Shown: one piece after another, positions 30,084 to 42,518 of the stretch
How positions within the stretch are numbered: the first letter of the stretch is position 1
How the letters are laid out: every line of letters starts with the position of its first letter
Assembly (NCBI RefSeq): GCF_003286085.1
Contig: NW_020825401.1
Location: forward strand, 62,001-126,000
Source of the DNA: Drosophila persimilis
Taxonomy: Eukaryota; Arthropoda; Insecta; Diptera; Drosophilidae
DNA: 64,000 nt
Direction: 5' to 3'
Position numbers and translations under genes: made by a program
Notes under the pieces: model-generated
What the model was told of the DNA's origin: nothing
The model's input: only the letters and a program-made list of their open reading frames with translations
The model's database searches: none

Positions 30084-30373
30084 CTTTTTATACCCGATAC
30101 TCAGAGAGGAAAAGGCGTATATTAGATATGTGTTGAAAGTCGATGTGTGTAACAACCCGAAGGAAGCGTTTCCAAGCCCATAAAGTATATATATTCTTGA
30201 TCAGCATCAATAGCCGAGTAAATATAGCTATGTCTGTTTGTGCGTCTGTCCGTTCGTCCGTCCCGATGAGCGCCTAGATCTCAGAGACTATAAGAGATAG
30301 AGCAACCAGACACACTGCTACGCCCCACAAGGAACGTAATTCTGTGGCATGCTGAATTTTTAAGATACGGGCT
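30084..30373 (+). mobile_element. DINE-1/INE-1 5' end, truncated
   Basis: It starts TTTTTATACCCGATACTC, followed by GGAAGCGTTTCC, the TATATATTCTTGATCAGCAT block and a GTCYGTCC-type microsatellite, all typical of DINE-1. It stops at the 3' tail of the second LOA copy. Confidence 0.75.
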
Positions 30374-30434
30374 AGGTTAGGTTAGGTTAAGGCGTTAGCC
30401 GTTAAGGGGTGATAAAAACCTCCGCCCACCAAGC

Positions 30435-33093
30435 TCACTTGGATCTATAAGAGGTCCATTGTGTTGCCGCATGAGCATGTGCCCCTTGTCGTTGCCTGAA
30501 CCGTGATAGCAGACTACTGCAGGTTAAGGGCAGTTCCATCCGGAGGCTTGGATGAATTTGGACAAGGTCCCTGGTTTGATTTCGGACAGGTCCAAATGTC
30601 CGTGAGGAAAGCGGACCCGAGAAGCCGAAGAAGACGATTTCCAAGGGCCGGGCAATGGCAGAAGAAGCGGGACTGATTCCTCCTCTTCCTCGTCGCGATA
30701 ACTCCTGAAGAAATCGTTATGAGGGATTGATATTCTAGAGGCATGAGTGCCGATCTGCCAGTGTCCCGTGATGTCTATACAGCTCTGCTAAGCGCTTCTT
30801 CGATCGATATGGCCATATCAATCTTGAGACTTTACAGGAAACGGTTTGTTGCTATCTCCTATTTGCATTTTGCTCGAACAATTCGTGCGTGAGGAGCCTG
30901 CACGTAGCCAAGGCGATTGCTACTTGCTCCCTTTCTGATAAGGGAGATCTCGTAGTACCCTGCCTGGCTAGCTTGTCGGCGGCGTCATTCCCCTCAATGT
31001 CCCTGTGGCCGGGGACCCATATAAGGAAGAAATCTAACTGCTCTGCGCAGAGACCTGCGGCAGTCATTTACAGTCGCTGAGTTCGACGATATTGAGCCGA
31101 TAGCTTTAATAGCTGCTTGGCTGTCCGAGAAGACGCACACTAAGTGCGTGTCTAGAAGTAGTTTGGAGACGATAAAATGTCCTCCTTGATGGCCACAATC
31201 TCAGCTTGGAACACACTACACTGATCCGGGAGCCTGAAGCAATGACTGATGTTCATCTCGCTACAGTAGACTCCGCCTCCCACGCGGCCGTCTAACTTTG
31301 AGCCATCCGTGTAGAAGTGGACCGCATTTGCAGGTCCTGATTCTCCCATCTCCCAGTCCTCCCTGGGTCGGATAGATACATGGAAAGGCGTCGAGAGGTG
31401 ATCACTAGGTATACAGTAATCTGTCCGCTCAGGTAATAGCGGAAGTCTCGTCAGGATTCCCGAGTGCCCAACCACGGAGAGCGTCCGTTTGGCTTCTCTC
31501 ATTCGGAGGGCGGAAAGTGTTGCCACCTTCTTTCCCATGAGATCTACGGGAGGAGGTATCCAGGTCTTCCCCTGGAGTATACGTAGCCCGCCAATTATGC
31601 GTAGCTTTGCCATGCGTTGAACTCTACTGAGTCTGTTCTTTTGTCCAGGGCTGGCAACCATACCACCACTCCATAGAGCATGATTGGTCGTATGATGGCG
31701 GTGTATAGCCACCGAACTATAGTTCTAGAACTGCATGTGTAAGGGGGCACTATAGCCTTCTTTACTCTATCCTCTATGCTCAGTTTCCAATCGAGCTTTC
31801 TGTCGAGGATTAGGTCAAGATACTTGGCATTGTTACTAAGAGCTAGCGTCTCCCCACAGAGTTTTGGAGGAGTCAGTACCGGAACTTTGTACTTTTTAAT
31901 GAAAAGGACACGCTCCGTTTTAGACGGGTCAACTCCTAGCCCGAATTTGTCTGCCCATCTCGACATCTTAGTGAGAGTACTTGTCATGCACTCAAACAAC
32001 GTCTGCAGAAATTTTCCGGAGAATGCTATAGCAACATCGTCCGCATACGCCACCACGCGGCAGCCACCCCCCTCTATCTTCCGCAGAAGTGCGTTTACTG
32101 CCACGTTCCATGGGAGGGTCGAGAGGACTCCGCCCTGCGGTGTGCCTCTGCTGACAAATCTGGTGCACGTTGACATCCCCACTGATGCCTCAACCGTCCT
32201 GCATTGTAGCATCTGATCGATCAGGCTCACCGTCCGGGAGTCAACCCCCAGGTCCGTCAGTGTGCCCGTGGTGCCGGTCGGAAGGATATAATTAAAGTTA
32301 AGGAACGCTTCGATGATCGAAGTGATCGAGTGTAGAGCCGTTTCGGTGGATGCCTTGGGAATAAAAACGACTTTGGTCTGAAGCCAGGTGTCGGGGATGC
32401 ACCCGTGGGAGAAGATTCCCTCGTAAATTATTTTGAGCCAATTAATGGCTTTATGTCCCGCGTGAATCAGTTGGGCAGGGAAAATGCCGTCTGGCCCCGC
32501 GGACTTGTAAGGTTTAAAGCTTTTGATCGCCTAGGAAATGTACTCCTCTCTTAGCAGGCTCAGGATGGCATTTGAGACAATAGGAGGAGTAGAAGATTTA
32601 GCGACTCATCGCTGGAGGTAGTCCAAGACAGGTCGGCATTCTTCAAGTAGGCCAGGGTTGGTGTTGTCTTTGAGAGAACTCTGCGCAGCGCACTCTGCCC
32701 AGTTTTGCTCAACGTTTTCAGCCTTAGCTTTATTGAAGAGTCTCCGGGAGGCTTTCCGGAGTTCCCCCAGTCTTCGAATCTGATCTTGACCCATGTATGC
32801 GGAGCAGGTCCTCAGTGAGCGCTCCTGGCCTTCGAGGCTCACTGCGATATGGTTTTCATTGTTGAAATTTGGGATAAAAACTAAGTGCAAATCTCTTGCA
32901 AGAATGCAGGTACAAATTTTACCTGCGGTTTCAGCCTATAGTCTGAAGTCCTCAGACCAGAGAACCTGTTTCCGAGGATCCAGGGCTCCTGAATGAGGAC
33001 TATGTCGGCCCCACCCTTGGCCAGATGGAGCAGTAGAGCAGCGCATGCTGCCTTACGATGGTGGAGGTTTATCTGCAGGAGCGTCAGTGACAT
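30435..33093 (-). pseudogene. LOA copy 2 ORF2 remnant
   Basis: The pieces in order on the minus strand are an endonuclease start (32881-33093, LLQINLHHRKAAC), a fused fragment (32606-32890) showing loss of most of the endonuclease and the RT N-terminal region, RT with SRGTPQGGVLS and YADDVAIAFSG (31595-32230), the RNase H start with FYTDGS (31152-31712), and the RNase H end with VPGHRDIEGNDAAD (30852-31067). Frame breaks separate all of these. Clearly inactive. Confidence 0.8.
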
Positions 33094-33776
33094 TCCTGAG
33101 GCTCATCTCCACCATTGTTGTTTCTAGGTCGCTGTCAGGGGACTCCGGTTCCTCCCCGACAACGATGTGGCTGAAACCCCTGGCTAGGTCGGTCTCGTCG
33201 AACGCGTAGTCATCCAGGATGTCGTCCGACATCATGGACGCCACATCCGACGCCGGGTTGTCCTCCTCACACGAGGCCCCCTCTTTCGGGATCTCCGGCA
33301 GCTCCAGGTCTCGCTCGACCTCCACTTGCCTGCCCTTGTGATCGGACTTGAAGGTGGATATGGTAACCTTTTTGTAGCCATAATCCACTGCACCGCCTGT
33401 CTTTGCGAGGAACTCTACGGACTCCTCATTAAGGACGAGGATGATCTGGCGCCTCTGTCCTTGGATATTCTCTACCTTGGCCACCTGACGATCTTCTCAG
33501 GTTCGTAAGGTGGGAGACTGACTGGCTAGCGGGATCCTCCGCTGAGCGTTGTCGCTTGCTGGGGGCCTTGGCTGCGACCTCTCCGGCTTTGGCTGGCTGG
33601 AAATGGGGCAGGATAGAGGCGGCCCACAGCCTCTGATCAGTTCCTTCGACTGACGACCTGTAGCTAGGGTCTTCCTTGGAGCCGCCCGACTTGAAAGGAC
33701 CTGATTGACTTTGATTTAAACTGGAGGTCGGCATATTATCGACCGAGCAACCCCTCGGCCATGCATTCCCCGGCAT
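33053..33776 (-). pseudogene. LOA copy 2 ORF1 remnant
   Basis: The last 143 codons (33053-33484) align with the C-terminal part of the intact ORF1. Upstream (33429-33776) only patches of the N-terminal region remain (QPAKAG..AAKAP.KRQRSAEDPA), and the middle domain is deleted. Confidence 0.78.
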
Positions 33777-34106
33777 ATAACAGTGTCACCTTGGATTGGG
33801 GTAATTTCACTGAGAGTTTTCTTCTCTCCGCCCGACTACCATTCGCCAGCATACTGGCAAAGACATGACCGTACCAGGACCTGTTTCCAGTAGCCCTCAC
33901 GGGGAGAGTATAGTCGCACTTCCACCGGTGTGTTCAGTTACGGCGGATGACGGTTCGCTCGCAACCCTCTGTATCCTAGGGGTGTGGGACGAAGGCCGCA
34001 CCGGGTACAGGAGAATTCCTAACCGGAGTGCCTTATTCCGAGCTTACAGTTTTGCTAGGCGATCCACCATCCGTTTATCCCCCTGTAGCACCCGATGGCT
34101 GACGGC

Positions 34107-34641
34107 TTATTACATATCTATATTCTTGGACGTTGACATGCAATAATTGCATCTTTCAAGAGGCGATGCAGTTACTGCACCGTCAAGTGGCCCGTGTGAA
34201 ACCAGCAAAGGCTGTTACGCGCGGATCCCAGGCAAAACGCAGCTCTCCTCCCGCCCAACCGACCGAGGGGCGCTGCCGCATGACGCACGGCGCGTAGCCG
34301 AACCGAACGCGAACATGCAAGAAAGATAGCTGTTAGACTAACATTCGAGGAAAATCAGCACTAAACTTACTAAGAAACTAAGCATGCATTCAAAATACAA
34401 ATACCACTATAATTACCAATTACTAGAAAGGTGTGTAAGGATTAGTAATTTAATAAGAGGAAGAGAATTAGTGGTGGATATAATATGGTAGAGGGAATTA
34501 TAATCCGAGCATAAGACGCTAAACGGTTCATGCAAGGAATAATTCGATCTACAAAGTGGAAGGAACAACGGTATAAAGTTTCTAGTAAGTCTAATAGTAA
34601 TCGTGAAGTTTATGCGGCTCAAAAGATCAGGGCTGTCTATG
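34107..34641 (-). mobile_element. CR1 family A copy 3, 3' segment
   Basis: This carries the family A 3' UTR and the end of RT (a 69-codon piece at 34413-34622 ending THLSSNW). It breaks at GGGCTGTCTATG, and the matching continuation TCACCCCTGATCAA starts at about 44957. The two halves were one element before family B inserted. Confidence 0.8.
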
Positions 34642-34751
34642 ACTTATTTTTATTAAAAATTTTTTTTATTAAATTAAATTAACAAATTATCTGTTAATAA
34701 TGGTACTTAGTTACTAAAGGCGGAAAAATATAAGTTAAAAGTTAGCTAAAT

Positions 34752-36985
34752 TTAAGTGATTAAGCATGCAATTAGTTTAAGAGACAGTTCAGGGGATAGG
34801 GTTTGACAGAGGGAGTTATAATTATGGCATAAAACCCTAAAAGGTTCATGATCAGCAGAATTGGGTGGGTAGACGGATAGGCCTAAAAGTACGGGTAGGT
34901 CTAGATGGAACGGCCAAGTCAATCTGACCCAAGAGAGTTTGGGAGTCAACAGTCCCGAGAAGGAGCTTGTGCACGAACATTACGCCATTGCATATTCTGC
35001 GATGGTGCAACGACGGCAGGTCAATAAGATTTAGCCTAGACGGATTCAATAACAGCCTGCTTCTCTTTATACTGCGGGCTCCACACACAAGAACAATACT
35101 CCAATATAGGACGTACTAACGAGATGTACAGTTGTTTCGTAACGTACGGGTCGTCAAACTCCTTGGGCCAACGCTTGATGAACGCTAAAACACCCTTAGC
35201 TTTATTTACAGTTGCAGCTATATGGGTGTTAAAACACATCTTATGATCAAAAAGGACTCCGAGGTCATTTTAACTCGAAATTCGCTCAAGGACATGATTT
35301 CCTAGAACATATGGGACAAAATGAGGAGCACGACGGTAAAATGTCATAAGTTTGCATTTTGAAACGTTCAGAAAAAGAAGATTAGTTGAACACCACAATA
35401 GTAGTTCACTTAGATCAAGTTGAAGGCGTGTGTGCAAATACCAATCAGAGTAAGAAAGACAGATTTTAACATCATCAGCATACATTAGTGTAGTAGAGTA
35501 TGTTATAGCTTGAGGAAGGTCATTCACAAATAAAATAAACAGAAGCGGGCCCAGATGACTTCCCTGTGGCACACCTGAAGTAACATTAACAGTATTTGAC
35601 AACACGTTAGAAAACAAAACACGTTGAGTATGGTTAGAGAGATAGGACAAAATCCAATCTAGAAGATTCGTTGGGAACACTAATAAAAAGAGCTTGTGAA
35701 TAAGCAGAGCATGGTTCACAGAATCGAATGCCTTGCTGAAGTCCGTAAAAACTACATCCGTCTGCAAACCAATTTAGGTTGGATTAGGTTAGAAAACTCA
35801 AGAAGGTTAGTCGATGTTGAACGATGTCTGAAAAAACCGTGTTGCGACGGAGATATCAAGCTGCAACAAAGATGTTGCAGTTGCGGGTGACCAGGAACTC
35901 AAGAAGCTTCGGGATGGTGGAAAGCTTTGCGATACCACGATAGTTTTCAATGTTTGATTTTGAACCTTTTTTGTGAAGCGGAATGATGTAGGACTCATTC
36001 CAAATTACTGGGAGACAAGACTGTTCCAAGGAGAGGTTGAAGAGAAAGGTCAAGGGTTTGCAAAGGGACTGGGCACAGTGTTTACCTGTACCTTATCTGG
36101 ACCCGCAGAAAACGATATGTCCATAGATGACAAACCTTCCAGAACAACGCTTTCCTCGAAAAAGGGCAGAAAAATGCTGTTAGCTTGAGGTAGCTGGTAC
36201 GGATACGGAGTGGATGCGTTGTAAATTTGAGACGAGTACGTTGTTTGGAAAAAGGTAGCGAATAAATTTGCAATACCAACAGCAGAAGCTTCTGTTTTGT
36301 TCTGGTAATGAAGGGACGGAGGAAAAGCGTTTGACTTGCGCTTAGAGTTAACGAACGAATAGAATTTTTTAGGATCACTACGAAAGTTACTACTACATTG
36401 TGAAAGGTAATGATTATAACACTGACTATTGACGGCAAGGAACAGAGAGCGAGCGGAGGAGTATAGAGCTAAGGCCGACGTGGAGCCCGACTTCTGGTAC
36501 TTTTTATAGAGCCGGGAATTATTATTTTTTAAGTATGACAAATAATTGGAGAACCAAGGAGGCTTGGACGATACAGGTACAGTGATATCTGGAACAAAAG
36601 TATTAAGGGCGGAGTAAATAGAACTATAAAACGAGTTAACAGTTGCATCTATGTTTGGTAATGAATAAAGAAACGAGCAATCAACACACGAGAGATGTAG
36701 ATCTAAATCGATAAAGTTTGTTTTGCGAAAACACTTTATGTGACAAGGAGCCATGAAACTGTCAGCACCTCCAGATTGTGTACACTCCAGGGATATCAAC
36801 AAAGTTGGATGGTAAGGATCTTCAGCGAGTGATATTGGGCTTGCTCTAGATACCGTAGCAAGAGAAGCATCGTTAACAAAAACGAGGTCAAGAAGTCTGT
36901 CCCTAATGTTTTTAACGGCATTAATTTGGACAAGGGAAATATCCGTTAGCCCATTGATAAAGTCATTATGGCAATTGGGAAACAA
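34752..36985 (-). pseudogene. CR1-like family B ORF2: linker and RT remnant
   Basis: 36050-36985 carries the linker between endonuclease and RT (RDRLLDLVFVND, then KPPWFSNYLS). 35270-35767 carries RT with VFTDFSKAFDSVNH, TSGVPQGSHLGPLLF and YADDVKICLS. 34752-35239 carries the thumb and C-terminal region in shifting frames. Frame breaks lie near 36050, 35770, 35270 and 35050. The motif order matches family A, so the same domain functions apply: an RNA-templated polymerase, now inactive. Confidence 0.78.
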
Positions 36986-37052
36986 CAGGTTAGCGTCATC
37001 ACAAGGCAGCCAAGAAAGAAATGGGAGGTTAATGACAATAATTCGATCATTG

Positions 37053-37057
37053 CACCC
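37053..37057. repeat. BEL element target site duplication, left (CACCC)
   Basis: CACCC here matches 42976-42980, the 5-bp duplication usual for BEL/Pao integration. Confidence 0.75.
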
Positions 37058-37527
37058 TGGTTATGAATTAGTGGACTGTATAATCGTTTATATCTTGAGC
37101 TTATTTATTTTTATTGATTATTTAATATTGGTAGTTATAGTACAATTATATTACAAGAACAGCGGTGGGGTCGTTTCTGCGGCGGTACAAAGTATGCGTG
37201 CGGGCGGTTTCGTCTAGAAGTTTCTACTAACTCAACTCCGCGAAAAGAAGTCGAGCAAAAGGGAATTGGAAGATCACGCGATGCGACTCGACGCGACGGT
37301 ATCAATGCAAACAACGGAACGCATCACTGTGTGCGTGTGCAGCTGCGGGTCTGGCCATGCGTGTGAGAACATTACAGCTATGTTCTGGACACGAGCAAAA
37401 ACAACAACACAGCTATGCGCGTAAAAATAGTTACTTAGGCGGTGTACTACAATCATGAGCGTGTAAATAGGTCAATCGCAATATACATGAACATTGAATT
37501 AAAAACTACGAGGCTCATTTCTCAACA
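37058..37527 (-). repeat. 3' LTR of second BEL/Pao element (470 bp)
   Basis: On the minus strand this begins TGTTGAGAAATGAGCC and ends CATAACCA. The partner LTR at 42519-42975 differs by small indels and substitutions, so the element is not recent. Confidence 0.85.
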
Positions 37528-37550
37528 TACCGGCCCCCCTGAATGACTGT

Positions 37551-38507
37551 TCAGAACAAGGGAAGCACAGCAAGTTTGGTAATAGGTCTCTTGTACACTC
37601 CTCGGGCTGTTTTGACGGTGACCACTCGAACCCTCTCGTCTTGGCCAGGATGAACTTCGGTGATTCGCCCAAGCAGCCACTTGCTAGGCGGTTGATTTGG
37701 CTCCTTCAGTACCACAAGAGTGTCCACGGTTATGTCATTGGACTCCTGCTGCCATTTCGTGCGAGGTTGCAAGGAAGTAAGGTATTATAGATTCCAACGT
37801 TTCCAGAATCCTTGAACCTTGGCTTGCAGTTGTCTCCAACGCTGCAGTCTGTTAATGTTGACGTCTAACAAGGACGGCTCCGGCACCGACATGTGAGGTT
37901 GACCTGTAAGAAAATGAGCGGGGGTAAGGGGATCCAAGCTGTGATCGCTGGGCGCGCACAGTGGGCGAGAGTTGAGTAAAGTCTGAGTTAAAATTGTTGA
38001 ATATTCCTCGAAAGTCAACGCACTGCTACCAATTACTCGGCGAAGGTGGAGTTTGATAGATCGTACGCCTGTTTCCCAAAGACCTCCAAAATGCGGGGCA
38101 GACGGCGGAATGAAGTGCCAGTTGTTGTCCTGACTCGTCAGAAAATTAGCAATTTCCTCGTCTTGACTTTGAGATACAGCTATCCGTTGCATCTCCGTTA
38201 GTTCCTTTCTGGCTCCATGGAATGTTGTGCCATTGTCCGAGTACAAGTCGGATATAGGGCCACGTCGAGACCAAAAGCGTTTGAAAGCGGCTATAAATGC
38301 AGGGGTCGTCAAATCACTGACGAGCTCGAGATGAATTGCTTTGGTGGACAGACAATCAAAGATGGCAAACCAAGCTTTGGCAAACTTCGGTGTCCGACCT
38401 GTTGATATCTTGATGGTAACTGGTCCAGCGTAATCCAATCCAAATTGAGTGTAGTGAATCAACTTGGATTTTTGAGAAAGGGCTTGTCCAGAACTCCATC
38501 TGAACAT
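37551..38507 (-). pseudogene. pol: BEL element 2 integrase
   Basis: The integrase core is open in 37785-38507, with FGLDYAGPV (first Asp), LYSDNGTTF (second Asp) and PHFGGLWETGV (Glu). The C-terminal domain is in another frame (37551-37772) with LLGRITEVHPG and VKTARGVYKRPITKLAVL. The zinc-binding domain upstream is mostly deleted (about 38510-38560). The catalytic triad itself is preserved. Confidence 0.82.
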
Positions 38508-40019
38508 GTTTGATTACCCTAGAGCGGGCATATTGAAGCTCCCATGACGATACAAATTATGACAGGCGGTCCTTGCAACGAAGTCGATGTACGAAACGAA
38601 AGCAATAGCTAAGTGTCCGCAAGAGATGTGACCAGGAGTAAGCTTTGTTGATCATACAGTTAAGATCATTTCCTTCATTGGAAATGTGTAGATTTACTTG
38701 GGGCTTGACCTTTACTTCCATCCGCTCAGCGTCCTCAGTCGACAGTGCGAACTTGGCCTTAGCAGGTGGCCAAGTGCGATGTGATTGGGAAAGCCACGGT
38801 GGTCCATTCCACCACAGTTTATGTTCTACCAGATCCTTTGGTAGAAGTCCGCGTGATGCATAGTCCGCGGGATTGTCATCAGTGCGAATGTGTCGCCAGC
38901 AGCTACGTGGGCAAGCTTCTAGAATCTCAGCAGTGCGACTACAAACATAAGTGTTTCAAGTCCGTGGGGGTGATGAGAGCCAATGTAGTACAATTTCGGA
39001 GTCTGACCAACACGAAGTACTGGAAATAGAAATAGTTAGAGCTTGCTTAACCACAGACATCAATTTCGACAGAAGATGGGCGGCATTCAATTCGAGCCGT
39101 GTGATGGAGATAGGTTTGATGGGTGCCACCCGGGTTTTTGCGGCGATCAGTGTTACAGCGTAGTCATTATTGAATCTCACGCGACTGTAGATAACAGCGG
39201 CGTATGCATGAGATGAAGCATCGGCGAATCCATGCAGCTCCGTTGCTTGAAGTGGCGAGGATAGGTAGCGACGTATGCGACAGCTTTCCAGTAAATGAAC
39301 TTCAGCTACAAACTGTTGCCACCGTGCGCATAGCTGCGCGGGTAGTGGTTCGTTCCAGTCGACCGAGCTCAGCCAACTATCTTGAAAGAGAACCTTTAGA
39401 AATACAGTTGTGGGGGCAAGCAACCCCAGTGGATCGTAGATCTTGGCAAGCTCGGACAGCAAAATCCGTTTTGTCAGAACCCCTGTGGCGTCAGGAATGG
39501 TCAACTTGAAGGAAAGCTCGTCCACAGCCGGGTCCCAGCGTATTCCAAGAACCTTGACATATTGAGTTGAGCTATCTCCCTCTAGGGCTTCAAGTGGATA
39601 CTCACAAATGTCCTTTGGCAGCGATTTGAGTAGTGACCAACAGTTTGAACTCCATTTTCGAAGTTTAAATTGAGCTTGGCTCAATAGCAAAATTAATTCA
39701 TCTTTGAGTGCAATGAGATCGTCGATATTATTGCAACCAGTAGGAATATCATCCACGTACGCGTCTCGTACAAGCACAGCAGCAGCCTTCGGATACAAAT
39801 CGGCATGATCTTGCGCGATCTGCTTGAGAACTCGAACAGCCAAGAACGGTGAAGACGCTAAACCATACGTCACGGTCAGCAATCGAGTGTAGCAGTCTCC
39901 TCCTTTCGGCAGACAATCCGTTGGTAATGCGTGTGATCTTCTGAAACCAGGATGCCTCTAAACATTTTCTCAATGTCCGTACAAAACACATAGCGATTCT
40001 GACGGAAACGTAGACATAC
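38508..40019 (-). pseudogene. pol: BEL element 2 RT second half and RNase H
   Basis: 38956-39882 is an open stretch beginning LTVTYGLASSPFLAVRVLKQIA, with RT active site DAYVDDIPTG, thumb motif DPLGLLAPT and RNase H start ELHGFADASSHAYA. It ends at SSPPRT with a stop at 38956. The rest of RNase H (DNPADYASRG) lies in 38520-38950 in another frame. Around 39880-40020 the RT motif A region is out of frame. Confidence 0.8.
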
Positions 40020-40817
40020 TCAGAGTAAATCCCTTTGAATAGGTGGTCCGATGTGTAGTCGTGAATTAAGTGAAGATCCATTGCAGTCCTCCCCAGAGCC
40101 ATCAAATACAACTCGGCATTTCGTGGTGGTGCTATCTGGTTTAAATACTGCGTGGTGTGCTAAGTAATTGTGATTGGCGGGATCGTTATCTACGGTAGTA
40201 GAAGGAATCACCTCCATGTGTCCTCGTTGTATATAATTCTCCATAAAGTCGACATACTGTTGTTTGAGCGCAGGAAATGGTCGAAATTTCCGCTCGAGAG
40301 AAGAAAAGCGGCGTAGTGCTTGTGGCAGTGTGGACCCCATCGGAGGGGCAGATTCCTTCAACGGGTATTGGACGATGTACACCCCATCGTTTCTGCGGGC
40401 GTGCGTATGAACGAAGTGTTGCTCAGCGGGATCACTAGCATCAATGGTAGCGTCACTTGGTTGAACTCGTTCCATGTCCATGAACGATCGAACCAAAGTG
40501 TCCAGATCCCCGTGCGCGTGATGTGCTAGTGCGTGGTTGTGAGCATCACTACTGAGATGGTAGCTGCCTGTAATGACCCAACCAAAATTAGTATGAAGTG
40601 CAATAGGATATTCAGAACCAAACTCTTTGCGTTGTCCAGTGTAAAGGTTCCAAAGCTGATCAGCTCCTAAAATCACATCGATTTCGCCTGGTTTACCAAA
40701 TGTAGGGTCCGCTAAGGGTAGATCACGAATCCTTTTCCACATCGGTGTGTTAGACTCGATCCTCTGGGCTGGCATCGATGAGGTTAAAGTGTTCATAATC
40801 AGACCTGTTACCACCAC
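40020..40817 (-). pseudogene. pol: BEL element 2 RT N-terminal region
   Basis: This is a 265-codon open stretch with the post-protease segment (RDLPLADPTFGKPGEIDVILGADQ, quoted in part: GEIDVILGADQ) and the RT entry region (CRVVFDGSGEDCNGSSLNS). It is out of frame with the gag-protease frame upstream and with the RT palm downstream. The first codon is not an ATG, so it is a slice of a polyprotein. Confidence 0.8.
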
Positions 40818-40863
40818 TGAGGCCGAGCTTGTGCGGGAGAGCAGCGTGAATGTGGCGCGACCT

Positions 40864-42432
40864 CTAGACCCCAGCAGGATTTGCGCCTAGACCAACCACT
40901 GGTATACGAGCATGGGTGCGCGGCAATCCAATTCGTTGAATAAATGATTCGGCGACCATCGTTATAGTTGAACCAGTATCCAACAGTATCCTGCAGGTGG
41001 TCTCGTTGCCCCAGGAGTCGACTATAGTGGCCAAAATCGTTGGCAATATGGCCTGACTCTTGGCCACGAATTTCCTCTCCAATCTATGATGGCTGACCAC
41101 GGCAGGATCAGCATCAGCAGGGAACCTGGACGAGCGGAGGGGTGAGTCAGCGGATGTATTGACATCAGCGGAAGCCGTAACAGAGCGTATGTCCTCTGGA
41201 TGAACAAGAGTGTGGTGCCTCAGCTTACACAGACGGCACGTGTTTGTGGAATTACACTCCTTGACTTGATGAGATCGGCTTAGACAATTGAAGCACAAAT
41301 TACCATCCCTTGCGAACTTGCGGCGGTCCACAACATCCAGAGCCTTGAATTGAGTGCACGCATAAAGACTGTGTTGCTCGTGACAATATACACAATCACG
41401 AGTAGACGTATTTGGCACGTCCACATGATGCGAAATTGCACGACGTTTATTTAGCACCGTGTGTGTATCCTGGATTAGCTTTGGATCTTGACAAGACTCA
41501 AGTGCATCGCAACGGGCGAAGACAGAGCCGAACAGGTAATTTATGGTCACATTTTCCTTGCACGATTCACTGGAGGTGGCCCAAGCTTCCTTGCATTCCG
41601 GGTCTAGCTTTGAGAGCAAGATATGGATCAGCCACACATCGCGGCTGTCGCAGCTCAGCGCATGTAGACCACGTATACTTTCGGCGGCGGTGTCGACTAT
41701 TTTACGCAACTCGGCGATGTTTGAACCCTTTGCGGTTGGCAACGAAAGAAAGTTTTGAATGAACGAACGAGCAATCAGTGACTTCTTGTTATAGCGATTT
41801 TGGAGCCTCTCCCATGCGTCCTGGTAATTGGCATCCGATACGGGAATATGTTTTATCAGAGACAACGCTTCACCATCCAGATAGGATTTCAAATAATGAA
41901 ACTTTTGGCACTTGGACAGACTACTCTTCTTGTCGACTGAGCCTAAGAACAAGTCACTAAACTGACACCAATCCTCGTATCTGCCCGAAAACGTCGGAAT
42001 GCGTATTTTCTCGAACTGCAGCTCTGTGGTTCCCGATGAGTCCCGAATCCTCTCCAGAAGTTGAGTTTGTCCCTCAAACAAGCGTTCCACAGTGTTCGAT
42101 AGCAGTAGATTTGAGTTGTAGTGCTCAATATCGTGACTGCTCCGGTCACGTATGGCTTCAGTGAAAATACTATGCGCACTAAAGAACCTTTTCTCATATT
42201 CGGGGATGTCCAAATCCGGATCCACGTATTCATCTTCATCATTATATTGGACCAGCTCTTCAGACAGCTCCATAAAGCGGTTGAAAGTTGCAACAAGTCG
42301 GCCCAACTTGTGCTCTAATGTTTGCACAGAAGTACATGACTGTACAAACTCTTGAGCCTCCGCAGCCACGCGAGTTAATTGGGATTTGCAGGCACCACGT
42401 TGCTGAATTAGACGATGCACTAGGGCCTTCAT
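40864..42432 (-). CDS. gag: BEL element 2 Gag and protease start (522 codons)
   Basis: This is the open frame from the ATG near 42432 to a stop at 40864-40866. Residues 1-130 are a coiled-coil-like N-terminus, and about 140-310 is a DUF1759-like Gag domain (RIPTFSGRYEDWCQF). Zinc knuckles follow near 345-400 (CVYCHEQH, CFNCLSRSHQVKEC, CRLCKLRHH). The protease active site is ILLDTGSTITMV near 485. The frame ends just after the protease flap region because of a frame break. It begins about 70 bp downstream of the primer site, as expected for gag. Confidence 0.85.
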   Translation of the reverse strand: MKALVHRLIQQRGACKSQLTRVAAEAQEFVQSCTSVQTLEHKLGRLVATFNRFMELSEELVQYNDEDEYVDPDLDIPEYEKRFFSAHSIFTEAIRDRSSHDIEHYNSNLLLSNTVERLFEGQTQLLERIRDSSGTTELQFEKIRIPTFSGRYEDWCQFSDLFLGSVDKKSSLSKCQKFHYLKSYLDGEALSLIKHIPVSDANYQDAWERLQNRYNKKSLIARSFIQNFLSLPTAKGSNIAELRKIVDTAAESIRGLHALSCDSRDVWLIHILLSKLDPECKEAWATSSESCKENVTINYLFGSVFARCDALESCQDPKLIQDTHTVLNKRRAISHHVDVPNTSTRDCVYCHEQHSLYACTQFKALDVVDRRKFARDGNLCFNCLSRSHQVKECNSTNTCRLCKLRHHTLVHPEDIRSVTASADVNTSADSPLRSSRFPADADPAVVSHHRLERKFVAKSQAILPTILATIVDSWGNETTCRILLDTGSTITMVAESFIQRIGLPRTHARIPVVGLGANPAGV

Positions 42433-42518
42433 GGCAAACAGCGGTTAACGGTATCCCTCAATATGTATATAAATAAACTCAAACGCGGAGATCCGGCTCG
42501 AAGGACCAAAATTTGCTA

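Larger units (their letters stand above)
30374..34106 (-). mobile_element. LOA-clade LINE copy 2, decayed
   Basis: Colinear with 22117-27668 but about 1.8 kb shorter, with many substitutions and several internal deletions. Both termini are recognisable: the TTAGG-type tail at the left and the 5' end (GATGGCTGACGGC) at the right. I found no target duplication. Its right flank is the 3' end of a CR1 family A copy and its left flank is DINE-1. Confidence 0.8.
34642..37057 (-). mobile_element. CR1-like family B, 3' segment
   Basis: This is a second CR1-type family, related to A but clearly different in sequence. It sits inside family A copy 3 and is itself split by a BEL element at 37058-42975. 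The minus-strand 3' end is AT-rich. The RT and linker are decayed. Confidence 0.78.
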